Source: Tanypteryx hageni
Taxonomy: Eukaryota; Arthropoda; Insecta; Odonata; Petaluridae
Length of the DNA stretch: 64,000 nucleotides
Assembly: GCA_028673005.1 (NCBI GenBank)
Contig: CM054113.1
Coordinates: forward strand, 171,075,837 to 171,139,836
Direction of reading: 5' to 3'
The notes under the pieces were generated by a model, which was not told the origin of the DNA, did no database searches, and saw nothing but the letters and a program-made list of their open reading frames with translations. A program made the position numbers and the translations under genes. Of the stretch, positions 1 to 11,413 are shown one piece after another (within the stretch, counting starts at the first letter, position 1; each line of letters begins with the position of its first letter).

Positions 1-829
1 GATGGTCGAGGATTTCCCAATCAAATTTCTCCAACAGGGCTTGCGTTTTTGTGCAACATGTGGCCGCGCGTTGTCATGAAGCAGACACACTCCCCTAGTG
101 AGTAGGCCGCGCCGGCGGTTTTGGATAGCGCGCCGTAGCCTTGTCAATGTTTCACAATATGCGTTTGCATTGATAGTTTCTCCGCGAGGCAAGAAGTCAA
201 CCAAAAGAACGCCTTTCCTGTCCCAAAAAACGGTGGCCATGATTTTCAGAGTTGAAGGTGTCTGCTTGAATTTTTGTGATTTTGTCGGAGCGATGCCATT
301 CAAGAGACTGCCGCTTACTCTCTGGCGTGTAATGTGAGACCGAAGTCTCATCTCCCGTCACGATATGGTCCAAGAATTCATCACCATCTCTGTGGTAGCG
401 TTCACGACAGAGCAGCACCCATGCGTTTCTGCTTGTGTGCATGAGCATTCTTGGAAACCACCTGGCACAAATCTTTCCATATTGGAGGTGAACTGTGACA
501 ATCTTATAGAGGACAGATCGCGAAACATTTGGAAAAGCCTCATGAAGCTAATCAATAGTGAAGCGCCTGCTTTCACGAACGTGCGCATCGACCTTGTTTT
601 TCAAGTCCTCACTCACGCCAGACGGGCGTCCAAATCGTGCGTCATCGTGCACATTTGTCCTTCCACCATTAAACAAACTACTCCACTTTCGCACATTCCC
701 TTCGTTCATTAAACCTTCCCCATACACTTCCACAAGTTGGCGATGGATTTCGGCAGGGCGAATTTTTTTCGCGTTCAAAAATCTAATCACCGAACGCACT
801 TCACAATCGGCGGGATTAGTGATAGACAT
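1..829 (-). pseudogene. Mariner transposase pseudogene (HTH plus DDE regions, frameshifted)
   Basis: A mariner transposase binds its TIRs and cuts and pastes the element in the nucleus. An ATG at 829 opens a 93-residue frame matching the N-terminal helix-turn-helix, with the family signature FLNAKKIRPAEIHRQL followed by LFNGGRTNVHD and GRPS. The reading then changes frame at least twice. Recognisable catalytic pieces follow: HIVTGDET (the first acidic residue) with SHYTPESK near 300-400, and HDNARPH near the window start (residues of the second D block). Mariner transposases are normally about 345 residues; this copy runs off the window just after the HDNARPH block. It sits alone among other repeats. 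Stops and frame changes show that it is not functional. Confidence 0.85.
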
Positions 830-993
830 GGTTCTTTATAAAGCACTGTGAAAAATCAACTCACTCAAATGCTCAGCGCACACTGAGGACGTGGCCGGGG
901 CCCTAGAGAGAGCATTCAACCTTGAGACGCCTCCGGTCAATGACCAGCGCGGGTAGGGTGAGGAAACGGTTCTTACTTTAAAAATTACCCTAG
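1..993 (-). mobile_element. Degraded mariner-family DNA transposon, 3' end cut by the window edge
   Basis: The minus strand encodes a broken mariner transposase of the SETMAR-like type. The 5' end is placed at 993 because the minus strand there reads TA then CTAGGGTAATTTTTAAAG, which looks like a mariner terminal repeat beside a TA target site. About 160 bases of 5' leader separate this end from the transposase start at 829. The 3' terminal repeat lies outside the window, so the TIR pair cannot be checked. In-frame stops and frameshifts make this a dead copy. Confidence 0.8.
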
Positions 994-1277
994 TACACAC
1001 ATATATACAAAACCAAATTGGCATATTTAAACCGAATCAACCGAACAGGGGTGCCACAATTACAAATTTAACTCTTTCAGTAATTAAGGATTTGGAAGGA
1101 ATTGGCTGAACGAATTTCAATTTAATTTTGTATATAAGATTTGTATCACATACCATAATGAAATCAAGATGTTTAAGGCGGAGCTAAAGAGCAGGGCTAC
1201 CACAGTAAAAAGTAAAATAATATTTCTTTTACACGTATTTCTAGAGAACTGACCACATGGATTTTAACCCAATATGG

Positions 1278-2019
1278 CAGCGATTCCCAAACTTTTCTTT
1301 TCGCGTACCACCGAAAACGTGGAAAAATTTCTTCGTACCACATAGTAAGTATGAACTTAAAAAATTTTCTTTACTAACGAAAGAGGCATTTTCAAAATAA
1401 TATAAGGTAGGCAGATAAAATAGGTAGTACTGAAAAATTAATTATTTTCTCGCATTTATCATGCTTAAAATACAAAGAAAATCATTCAATGTGATGAATG
1501 AGCTTGAATATATGTAGATAGCATTTTAATATTTGGTTCATTGTTAGTTAACTTCCAGCGAAAGTCCGGTTCGAGGTTCAATCTTGTTCGATTTTTGTTT
1601 TTAATTACCAACATAGCAGAAAACCCCGTTTCACATAGATTAAGTCGTGCAGAATGGGATTAGAATTTTCAAAGCTATGTCAGAAAGAGTGGGCTTATTC
1701 AGCTGGTCTTTTTCCCTCACGTTCATATTTTCAGGAATGGAATTAATTGAAACAAACGAGCTTCTCGCCTAATTCAGTTCAGAATAATTTTGTTTAAAAT
1801 AGCAACGTGAAAACGCAAACAGACGAGTACGTCGGCAGTTGACTGTGAGCCATGAGCGGCGCAGCGGAAGCGTCCGGACGATGCGGGCAATAGTCCGTCC
1901 CTCTCTGTGGTCACTCGTTGTGCAGTTCCATGGGTGAGTGCTGACACTAAACTCGCGTACCACTGGCAGAATCTTTGCCTACCACTGGTGGTACGCGTAC
2001 CATAGTTTGGGAATCGTTG
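1278..2019 (-). mobile_element. hAT-family transposon remnant with perfect 8-bp target duplication
   Basis: The element begins CAGCGATTCCCAAACTT and ends with the inverted form of CAACGATTCCCAAACTAT. These are typical hAT termini carrying GCGTACCAC subterminal motifs at both ends. It is flanked by a perfect direct repeat CAATATGG at 1270-1277 and 2020-2027. At 742 bp it is internally deleted, keeping only the C-terminal part of a transposase on the minus strand. The intact duplication suggests it is younger than its host array. Confidence 0.88.
1535..1707 (-). pseudogene. hAT transposase C-terminal dimerisation-region fragment
   Basis: Reading the minus strand from 1707 gives the hAT C-terminal pattern LSDIALKILIPF, then after a frame change LCETGFSAMLVIKNKNR and an LEPD..WKL motif. 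This matches the end of the ZBED5/FAM200/SCAND3-like hAT transposases. One frame shift and one in-frame stop are visible, and nothing upstream of this fragment is kept. It lies inside the 742-bp hAT remnant and shows the element's original coding strand. It cannot make an active enzyme. Confidence 0.75.
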
Positions 2020-2350
2020 CAATATGGTATATATAATCTTCATATAAATAAATAACAAAAATATCATATTTCAACAGGGTCGACTAAACAGGGCTACCAC
2101 AATATCCAGGTTAGAATATTTCAGTATGAATTTGGAAGGTATAGGCTGAACCGATTTCGAAGAAATTTCGTGTGGTGGGCGAGTATAGAATGGCAAAACG
2201 AAATGAACATGTTTAGAACGGATCTAAAAAGCACGGCTACCACAACACAAGAAAAAATATTTTTTTCTGATTTAAAAACAAATACTTTCGTATACGATAT
2301 AATACGGCAAATTTGACAGAAAGCACTTCTGTACCACGGGAAACCAGTGT

Positions 2351-3224
2351 AGGAACACCCCTACTTGTTTCATTTTATTAAGTTTCCAAATTGATTTTTC
2401 TTATTCTTTTCGGAGACTCCATAATGTGGAGGTCCCGGGCGGCCGCAATCCGGAACGCCATCCGAAAAATCCACCCCCGAGTAAAATTTATAAATAGACA
2501 TCAACCATCCAAGCTCAATGAGCCATAAAGCGCCGACAAAAAATGTCTCCATCGACATGGAAAATCCGGCCAGCATAAAATATGACGCGAGATATAACAA
2601 GTACAAGTACTTGATCCCACGCATCGATTACGAATCTGTTAACCTAAGGCCTGGGACATTTTTCTCTCTCCTTTTTACGACAAAGAAGACGGGTAGAGAA
2701 ATTCGAGGGAAACAAAAATGTCATCCCGTCCAATTCCCGATCGTTTTATAAACTTCGCGATAACTCGCCCGATAATAGGTTGTTGCCATGAGAATCGATC
2801 ATTACACGCCGACCATCACCTCAGCCAAGGTCCATCGAAGTAAGGGTGGCAGCAGATTAGCTAGGAGAAGATACCGATTGAGGAAAAAAATACCCCAATA
2901 ATATGCGACATGCGAATCTCCAATCTCTCTCTCACACACACACACACATCCTCCCTCAAATGTCTCGCATTTCAAAAACCGATAAAGAGATCCACTCGAG
3001 TTATGTGCACTAAGTCAAGGTTTCCTTTTCACGTTGGGTGATGGGATTGAGGATGTGGTTTCATAACCGCTAATAGCTGCTCGAATCGAGAAAGATTATC
3101 TACTTCACGTGCCGATCTTCATCCGTTAAATATATGTTTTTTCTATAAATATTTTTTGGGAGAGCACGTGTAGGGCGTTGAACAACATCCGCCAGCTACA
3201 AAGTAGCTGTTTTTATCGCATGAC
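2351..3224. other. No recognised gene
   Basis: AT-rich sequence with a short CA microsatellite near 2934-2950. The small frames on both strands around 2370-2750 resemble no family I know. Confidence 0.5.
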
Positions 3225-3337
3225 ACGTTTATATAAGTAAAGGTGAAATACTCCTTTAGCCTTTGGCTAAAGGAGTATTTCACCTTTATTAATCTTAGCC
3301 AAAGTTATTGAGCTACTATCAATTACGTTTATATAAG
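3225..3337. mobile_element. Small hairpin insertion between 13-bp direct repeats
   Basis: ACGTTTATATAAG occurs at 3225-3237 and again at 3325-3337. Between them lies a perfect inverted repeat with 24-bp arms (3238-3261 and 3265-3288) and a 3-base TTT loop, followed by 36 bases of unpaired sequence. The long direct repeats look like a target duplication. A perfect hairpin of this size suggests a recent event. The element class is unknown. Confidence 0.6.
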
Positions 3338-6300
3338 GTATGAAAACGCGTAGCGAACGTCGGCGAAGTTTCAAGTCGTACTTTAAAAAAACAAAGGTAA
3401 TTTTATCAGTTGGAGGTTTTCTTTTGGAACTTTCGGTCAAATGAACTAATTAATCGAATGAAGATTTAACTTTATATTTCGCAATTGTCTTTGTTATATT
3501 TATTAACTTGATTAATTTTCTTAATAAAGATTGGTTCTTCAAAGACAGCCAGCTATGGATCATAATGCGATCCAAAAAGAGTCGAGAAAATGTGCATTTT
3601 ATATTTAGTCATCGACTCCAACATGTGACCGAGATTCCGCATACAATCCTGAAAGTTGTAGCTATTCTTAGGTAAAGTGACCAATCGTGCTGATTAATTA
3701 AGTACTGCACTGATTTTTATGATGTGCTGATTAAATATCTGTACTGTCTTGCGAATAGTATAAAAGTATTATAATTTAATTTGCATCATGCGATCACTTA
3801 GATAACTTATCAGTATTTTGGTATTTAGATTTTATTGACACTTATTTTAAACAATATTTTCTTACCTATTTACGTAGTTGAAGTGTTTAGTGACTGATTG
3901 AACTTTGATAATGGAATATTCGTAATATCTAATATAAATATTTTTGAAATTTGTTAAGTAGAAACTTTGTTGAAACTTGAAGCACAAGACGTTTATAATG
4001 ATTTTTATCATTTATCCAGGTAATGTTTAGGAATTTTTTTGCTTTTTATGCGAAAAAATTCAATTTGTGCTGATTTGGTCTTGAGAAAGTTTATTATTTT
4101 AAGTAACAAGGAACAGTAATTTTGTAATATTTCAATTTTATTGAAAGAAACATGACCCGGATTTCAGTTATCAGGTGAATAACCACAGTATCCCAAATTA
4201 TATATACACCAGGAGTGAAACAAGCAATCAACAAAAAGCGAAATTTAAATTTCCTTATCTCCTTAGAAAAATATTCCTTATCTATGCCATGCTTTCAGCG
4301 AGCGTTATTTGTTATACTCTTGAAAATTGACCCGGATATGCAAATAACAATATAAATTTGAGATTCAACCTTCTTCAATCAAGAGAACTCTTATAAAGCG
4401 TGCTAAAAGGCAACATATAATAGCATGCGGCGACACAAAAACCAATTTCATTGATTTAATAAGCATTTTTCGTAGTAAATCGAAAAAAAGGATCACAAAT
4501 TTTTCCCAAATTTAATATGTACTTTCAAATTTATGCCACTTTCAAGCTCGAGTACGATTTGACACTACATCTGTCGCAACTAAAGTTTAATTTAGATGCC
4601 CCAGGTTTCGTGGTATAACAATGTCATCATCCCCTTCACTTGAAAATCTATGTCATCTCCTTCCGGGGAGCTTAGAAGGTTTAATCAGTTCTTTTTGCGC
4701 GTTCATTAAAAATAGCAATGGCTGGAAAAGGGCAAATATATATCTACTATCGCAAAAGCAAGCGATCCGCAACAAGAGCAAACATGTTTGTGTCTGAAGG
4801 AAACGTGAATGAAATTCGGACTTTTATGCATCTAACTTCGGCTTTAATGCGAGATAAAAACTGCAAAAGTGACACTTCATCATCCGCGATAAAATATTAA
4901 CGGTAGCGGTAAGGAAAATGTTTAAATTTCATAAGTAAATTGCTAAATAAATTTTTAATACACTTACGACACTAAAGTGTTAGCCGAAAGGTTTTCCCAA
5001 AGTTGATTAACTCAAAGTATGGGGTTTAAAGTATCTGAGCGTCTTTCATACTTAAAGTCTCTGACCAGTGATAAATAGCTTGCCTAGAATAAAGATTTAT
5101 CGAGCTCGTCTTAGGGAGATGATCTAATTAATAACATAGGTAGCTTCGATAAACACAAAAAGGTAGAGAAAACCAGATTTTTTAGAATATGCTATCGATG
5201 AATCACCATTGATGAAATTTGATTTGAAGTGAACATCTTAATTTCCTCACCTTTTTTTGACTATTGGAGCTTGCTAATTTATCAAGCTTGCCTAAATGAT
5301 GAAAAAAAGTTATTGGGAACTAAACGGTAATGTACACGCTGTAAAATGCAAATAATCGTAAAAATTGGTATGTACGTTTATAAATTCATACTAAAACATA
5401 TTTAAAGTATCGAGAAACAGCTCGATGATGTAAATATTAAACGCGACAAACCGAAAAAAATGGTCGCTCTTCATGAATTTCTCAATTTAAAAATGCCTCG
5501 ATTTTTCGTATGATCACTAATGGCAACATTAAATGCATCTCAATCTACATTTTACCATATTGGTGGGTGGCATGGAGAAACTGCAACAAAATATCTTGGA
5601 AAATGTGAAGCTTTAACAAACCGCTGTATCGTTCTGTCATACAGTCGATACCGCGTGATATTCGGGCTAAATTTAAAGAAAAGCCAATGTGACGGCGTCG
5701 CGACGCCATCACAAGAGACCTTTTTCTGGTTCCTGCAAGGAAATCTTACGAGATCTACAGACAATTCGGACGCTCAGCCGAATAAAGAAACAAATTCTCC
5801 CGTTTTTTATTTTTTTTTTGGATCGGCCCATTGAACTTTGAGCCTTCGTTTCCGTCAGAGACAAGTGACAAAATTTTTCATTTCTTACAACACCACAACG
5901 TCTCCTCACTCCCCTTTAGATCTCTGTTTTCCCATCAATTAATCTCATCATCTCCCCCTCCCCTTCATTCGCCCTTGCCAATATCTTCCACGCGTTAGCT
6001 AAGAATGGGGTCGTTCACCGATAAGGACCTACCCTCTCTCTCTCTCTCCCCCTCCCAACTTCTTTTCATTGCGATTCTATCTCTCTCTTTGCACACATTT
6101 ATATGCTTCCCTTTATCCTATTTTAATCTTTCTTACCTTCACGATCCCCTTCTCAGAATTTCTACACATCGGAATGAATAAACCAAAAGAAAGGAAAGAT
6201 TCTCTCGGGATTTTCTACGAAATTTCCCTGAATTTCCCTAGTTAAGTACGTGATGGGAGATTGGTCTTTCCTTCCTATTTCCACGTCGGGTTTTCCGGGA

Positions 6301-8370
6301 GACGATAACAAAGGAAAGAGGGTTTTACCAAAATAACTGTAAAGGCAGCTTCCACGAACTCGGCTGGATAACAAGGTGGTAATTAACCGTCCTGAGACGA
6401 AGAATGTGATATATGTTCTAATTAAGACGACTGATTTTCTATAAAAGAACGTCACTGGTCAGGGACGAGCCGAAACTGATATAATTCCGCCGTATTTTCT
6501 CAAGTAATTTCGACGCTCCTGTTTCAGCGACAGAAAACAAATAAATGACGTAGGCAACTCATTTCAGCCATAAGAAGGTTAAGAAAATCAAAGTCACCAA
6601 AAAAGAAACCGTCCTTAATAAATTATGAAAATAAGAATATTAAATCGATAATATCTACATGCTTTAAAGCAGCTTCTTGGATCCGGTTTTACGTCAAAGG
6701 CGCGATCATCCCTTCACAAAACATTTTTTTCGAGTTTCTAAAATCTTGGGAACGGTGCCAAAATTTAGACCGAAAATGCAGATACGCGGGGATGGAAATG
6801 CAAAGTCCAAAAACGATAAAATAGGGCACAATAACAAAGCAAAAGATACTACGCGAGAGTAGCACGGAAATTGCTAATAAAAAAGTGTTTTAAAGGTCAA
6901 ATAGTATCAAGGATGAGATACATGCGTCGAGATAGAAAATCTCGCTCTAGACAGAGCAAGATCGATTTCGGTGAAAGAGACGGAGGTAGTAGCACTTAAA
7001 TGAAAGATGAAACAGCAGAAGAATAAAATGGGAAGTTGTGCAGGAATTATTAAAATAGCGACGTGAGGGATCGGCCCGTGAGGGACACCGGGGGTATTCA
7101 GTATCGCTGGAAAAGAATAAATCATCAGAGCGAAAAAATAGGACAAACTTTTCTCGTTCTTAAATAAATTGATGAGGAGTTGATGTTGTATAAAAATTAC
7201 TCGAATTTTTCTGACTCCATTAGTTTATGAATTTATTGAAAGGAGGTACTGATCCAGAATTTCGCTTTTACGAGTTTTTGACTTTCCGGAGAAAAAAATG
7301 GAAAAACATAAATCTGGTATGTAACTTTAATGTTTGCCGAATTTCTTAATCTGCTTTCTAATTTTCGGAAACATGCTACCGAAAAACATTTTCATTTATT
7401 GAAAGGTTCTTTTCCAAAAGAAGAGGCACCTGCCTCTTTTTTAGATACCCCAAGATGACGGTCTTTGGTGATTTAAGAAGACAATATATATACAGCACGC
7501 GCGTGTGTTCAAATGTTTCGTGGAATAAAGTTTGATAACAATGTTTGATCTAGGAAACCTATGAAATGTCGTCACCTGTAGGTATAGCTTTTCTTACGTA
7601 AACGCAGCTATATTGCCATTAAGAGGGAGGAAAAAATGTACTTAATGCGCTGGTGTTAATCCGCGATACCCACGTGGTTTCAGCTATCGCTCGCATTTAA
7701 GTAGCTCACAAGATTGGCACTTTTGTCTCAGACAATTTTATCACAAAGTAGCTTCTAACTACTTATAAGAGATTTTCTCTCGGAGATAACCAATCTTTAA
7801 GGTCGGGATATTGCGAGAAACGTAATCGTTGAAAATGAAATTAACTTTCTTGCAGCTTTATTCGGAGAACATCATGATTCCATATCGATCGTCGGGCATG
7901 ATTAAAGATAAATGCCGAATGATTAGTTTTAATATAAAATATTGAGGTCTTATCACGTTTAAAATTGATTGTTCTTCGATTCATTAAATTGTATGTTTTA
8001 ACAATTTATTTGGCAGCGTATCCCTTAAGCAACATGATACCCCTTTTTGCTTTCTTCGCTTTCCATTAACTACTTCAGAGTTTTATAACTCATTTTATAC
8101 GTATGTATTTAACGTATTTCCGGAATATTATAATTCAATAAATTGAGAACCGGCCACAATATTCTCATAAGTGTATACTTTAACACATTATTAACATTAG
8201 AAGAAGAGCAAAATTGTGTTGCATGAGAGAAACCCTGCCAAGTAAAGGATTAAAGATATGAAGTCAATTAGACGGCTATGCTCCAACTGCATGCATAGCA
8301 CCTTGACCTGATCAGAAGTATTCAAGAAAGAAACCCGACTTCACTAAAGCGAGTCCAAGATAATGTAACA
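3338..8370. other. AT-rich stretch without a recognised gene
   Basis: Short frames only, none resembling a known protein. The region 5930-6120 is a pyrimidine-rich tract with CT runs. No splice-bounded frames, tRNA-like boxes or transposon ends stood out. Confidence 0.5.
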
Positions 8371-8378
8371 TCTTAGAA

Positions 8379-8699
8379 CAGTGGTGCCCAACCTACGGCC
8401 CACGAAGGGTTTTTGTGCGGCCCGCGAAGGTATGATGAAAAAGCAATCCGAAAAAAATTAACACAAATTCGTACATTTTTATGAAATTGTTGATAATAAA
8501 ACTTTTAATATTGAAATGTTTACCATATAAACCTCATTTAAAAGTGATTTTCACTTATATTGCACCTTAGAATATATAGGTAACTTCCAATTTAAACTCT
8601 AATCCGGCCAGCCGAAGAATTTGCAACTTCCAATGCGGCCCGCCGAAGGATTCATAATCACCGGTGCGGCCCGCCATGTAAAAAGGTTAGGCACCACTG
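8379..8699. mobile_element. hAT MITE, copy 1 of the CGGCCCGC-rich family
   Basis: Termini are CAGTGGTGCCCAACCTACGG and the inverted form of CAGTGGTGCCTAACCTTT. GCGGCCCGC motifs recur near both ends. The flanks TCTTAGAA (8371-8378) and CCTTAGAG (8700-8707) match at 6 of 8 positions, as for an old 8-bp duplication. At 321 bp it has no coding capacity. A second copy lies at 49846-50164. Confidence 0.88.
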
Positions 8700-8707
8700 C
8701 CTTAGAG

Positions 8708-9703
8708 GCTTGACGATTCATTCAGATTTCTACCGAGATTTCTATGGTATTTTTTAATAGTTGAGGAAACGAACAAAATATGTTAGGGTGACGATATCGC
8801 TAACGCAAAGAAATTGATTCTATGAAAATGTATTTTATCATTATTATTCACATAAACGCTACAATTGGGAGCAGGTCCCGGTGGCAGCGGGTCCCCATCA
8901 CAACTCAATGCATAATACCAAATATGCTGAATGATAACTTAAAAAATATTATAGAGAACGATCTAAAAATTATATATTTATAAAAGAACTATTCGATTAC
9001 TCTCACGTATGTCTGCTTCGTGTTCACTTATCAGAAAAATATTTGTTTCTTAACCGAATGGAAGGACATGAGCGTATCACGAAATGGTGGAAACAAATCT
9101 AAAAGCTGAAATCCAGGCAAGAACACAAGCACACACCTACGTGGAGGATACTATGACGCAAAATACGTAGCATTGTTATGGATAGGATCTAAGATCCTCT
9201 CGAAAACGAACATAAACCCCTGAAAACGGATATCAATAACATCCATGGAGGGGAAAAGCTTAAACAATGAGAATTAGCGTGATAGGACAAAATCCTATCA
9301 AAATATCCTCGATAAAATTGTGAAAGTTTTCACGGATTGCCTTGCTGCGATAAGTTATCTGCGATACGTGGCAGACGTGACGATGACTACAATGATCATA
9401 TCACATTACGTGTCCAAAGCTTTTTATTTCTTTATAGAGTACTTTAAATAATCCGACAAAATATTTAAATCCGGTTTAATGTCGCTATCCTTCACGATTT
9501 GATCTGAGAAAAAAATTGTATTCAACCATAAATACAATTCTCGTCGTTATCTGTGCTGAGAGTATGCGATATTATGAAGAGTAAAAGATGACAACATAAA
9601 TTTCTTTCTTGTGCAATGAAAATGTCAAACCAGGTCGAAGGGTAGGCGAATCCCTCCTTTGTTATTTCCTGAAATTTGTATTCGAAAAATTAGTGGCCAA
9701 GTA
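8708..9703. other. No recognised gene
   Basis: AT-rich sequence with only short frames and no repeat or motif that I can name. Confidence 0.45.
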
Positions 9704-9870
9704 CGAGGCCGGATTAAGGGACTCAGGGATCCTGGGGCATAATTTTTCGCGGACCACCCCTCACCACGCAAACATCTTTGTGAACGATGAGGTCCGGGGC
9801 ACGCGTGAGACTTGCCGATTACGAGGCTCTGGCGCAAATGCGCCACTGCGCTCCGGTTAATCCGTCATTG
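9704..9870. mobile_element. Candidate short hAT MITE
   Basis: CGAGGCCGGATTAAG at the left is matched by the inverted CAATGACGGATTAACCGG at the right, sharing a CGGATTAA core. Possible flanking duplications GCCAAGTA and CCTAGGTA agree at only 5 of 8 positions. It is 167 bp and noncoding. The pairing could be chance, so confidence is limited. Confidence 0.45.
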
Positions 9871-9878
9871 CCTAGGTA

Positions 9879-10907
9879 TCACAAATGGTCCATCAGTTAC
9901 GGGTTCACTAACTTAAATTGTAAATCAGGCATTTTCCAGGGGTTTTCTGGCACAACGAAGAGCAGACAATTTTTTAAAATTGAATGCAAGTAATTGTTAG
10001 GAATGAAGTCTTAAAATTTACGTTCTAATCAACAAAGAGTGTTTTCTTTACGACCAGTATGTTAAATTTAATTCCTGAGATTGACTTAAAATTCTGACGC
10101 AGCCACAAGCTTAAATAAAAATAAACTTCCTTACACAGCGAGACCGTTAAACGTGTACATTTTCCGAAACTCTTTTAAAAACGAAAAAAGTAATCCCAGA
10201 CACTTGCAAAACACGAGCTCGGCGGCGAACCGAAATCTCCAGTCATTTTCATTTGCAGCGCAGGAAAAGGCGCCTGGAAAAAATATACCTTTCTCCTGAA
10301 CAAAAAATACCGAACGCTACCAACTTCACGTTCGTACCAACTTCACGTTCGCCACCTCTCCAAAAAAAATATCCAATTCCGCGAATGAATGGGTTATTCC
10401 CTCCACTCTTTCACCCTCCCCCCATCCCTCATTCCCGTGAAGGTCGTCGAGTTGCATATGCCGTATAGAGGGTGTAAGGGAGGGGGAGGAGTGCGTGGAG
10501 AGCAGAAAAAAAAACAAAAACGAGTAATGCTCCGAAGCCTGAGGGAAAACAAACACCTCCCTCGTAGATGGCTTTTTATTTTTATGGATGCGCCGCTTTA
10601 TCTCAGGCAAAAAAGAGATAACCTTTCGAACTCTTAAAGCTTCACTACATCTCGACCCTATCTATCCAGACTCGTCACGTACGTTCCATCTCCGTTTTCC
10701 CTCCCTCTCTTTACGATAGGGACAAAATTCCGGACAAGAACTATCCTTTTAAGTGAGAGGAGAACGAAGTGCATACTAATGAACCTCCGGTAAGGATCCG
10801 ATCGCCCTGCGACTTATCGGCGGTTAAGGACAGAAAAAATAGGTGAAACGAGTTGCACAAACTTTCTCACATCCGTATGCTGCTGGTCCAGAGGTGTCCG
10901 ACAGGAC
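9879..10907. other. No recognised gene; pyrimidine/purine tracts
   Basis: CCAACTTCACGTTCG is directly repeated near 10319-10349. C-rich and G-rich tracts at 10400-10510 keep several frames open on both strands without any family resemblance. Confidence 0.45.
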
Positions 10908-10952
10908 GTCGATGCTGGGTATAGGCCAATTAGGCGTGACCGATTTGGTTAC

Positions 10953-11032
10953 GGGACAATTCGGGGACGAGACAATTCGGGGACGGGACAATCCGGGGAC
11001 GGGACAATTCGGGGACGGGAAAGTTCAGCACC
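10953..11032 (+). repeat. Left minisatellite arm of foldback copy 1 (five 16-bp units)
   Basis: Consecutive 16-bp units start at 10953, 10969, 10985, 11001 and 11017. The first four are near-identical to GGGACAATTCGGGGAC and the fifth is degraded. The array is uninterrupted and has no spacers. Confidence 0.9.
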
Positions 11033-11040
11033 AGCAAGAC

Positions 11041-11288
11041 GAATCCAACCAACAACTTCTCATACCCAACCCGGGAGGAGGAAATAGAAAGAATCCAAAC
11101 CCCAACCACTCAACCTAACCCGGGGAGAGGGAATTGAACGATTCCAACCACCAATATCCCAACCCAACACGGGGGAGAAAATAGAAAGAATCCAACCCGC
11201 AACCTCTCTACCAATCCTGGGGGAGGAAGTAGAACGAATCCCACCCCCAACCACTTAACCCAACTAAAAGTTGTTGCTTTATCCTCCA
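11041..11288 (+). repeat. Core tandem repeat of foldback copy 1 (period 48-50 bp)
   Basis: Units begin GAATCC or GATTCC at 11041, 11091, 11140, 11188 and 11236. Each contains CCAACC, CCCAACC and a purine run GGAGG(A/G)AA. This core is the reverse complement of the core at 32148-32350. Confidence 0.85.
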
Positions 11289-11368
11289 GGCGCCGAATCG
11301 TCCCGGCGCCGAATTGTCCCGTCGCCGAATCGTCCCGGCGCCGAATTGTCCCGTCGCCGAATTGTCCC
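11289..11368 (-). repeat. Right minisatellite arm of foldback copy 1 (five 16-bp units)
   Basis: Five exact-length 16-bp units, GTCGCCGAATTGTCCC with GGCG/GTCG and T/C variants, run inverted to the left arm. They are followed by the terminal CGGTCGCGCCGAACTGTCCC. Confidence 0.92.
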
Positions 11369-11413
11369 GTCGCCGAATCGGTCGCGCCGAACTGTCCCAT
11401 TCCGTTCAATGCT

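Larger units (their letters stand above)
1046..2350. repeat. Diverged tandem array, period about 147 bp, interrupted by a hAT element
   Basis: The motif CAGGG(C/G)TRCCACA recurs at 1046, 1192, 2089 and 2232. A second shared motif, TTTGGAAGG then GGCTGAAC, occurs inside two of the units. Observed spacings are 146, 897 and 143 bases. The 897 spacing contains the hAT at 1278-2019 plus its duplicated 8-bp site; removing 750 bases leaves 147, which restores the period. At least four old units are therefore present. No coding potential is seen. Confidence 0.7.
10917..11404 (-). mobile_element. Foldback-type element with minisatellite arms, copy 1
   Basis: The left end begins GGGTATAGG; the right end is the inverted form of CGGAATGGGACAGTTCGG. 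Subterminal GCG(C/T)GACCGATT is shared by both ends. Inside the ends lie 16-bp units reading GGGACAATTCGG(G/C)GAC on the left and their inverted form on the right. These arms surround a core of ~48-bp units. The flanks GTCGATGCT (10908-10916) and TTCAATGCT (11405-11413) agree at 7 of 9 positions. The element is 488 bp, noncoding, and inverted relative to the copy at 32064. Confidence 0.85.

Noticed and set aside
5520..5834. Similarity between GGTGGGTGGCA at 5568 and 47798
   Set aside because: The match does not extend beyond about 18 bases, so homology is not supported.
9704..9870. Frames of 83 and 68 codons at 9609-9993
   Set aside because: They cross a probable MITE and its flanks and look like no known protein.
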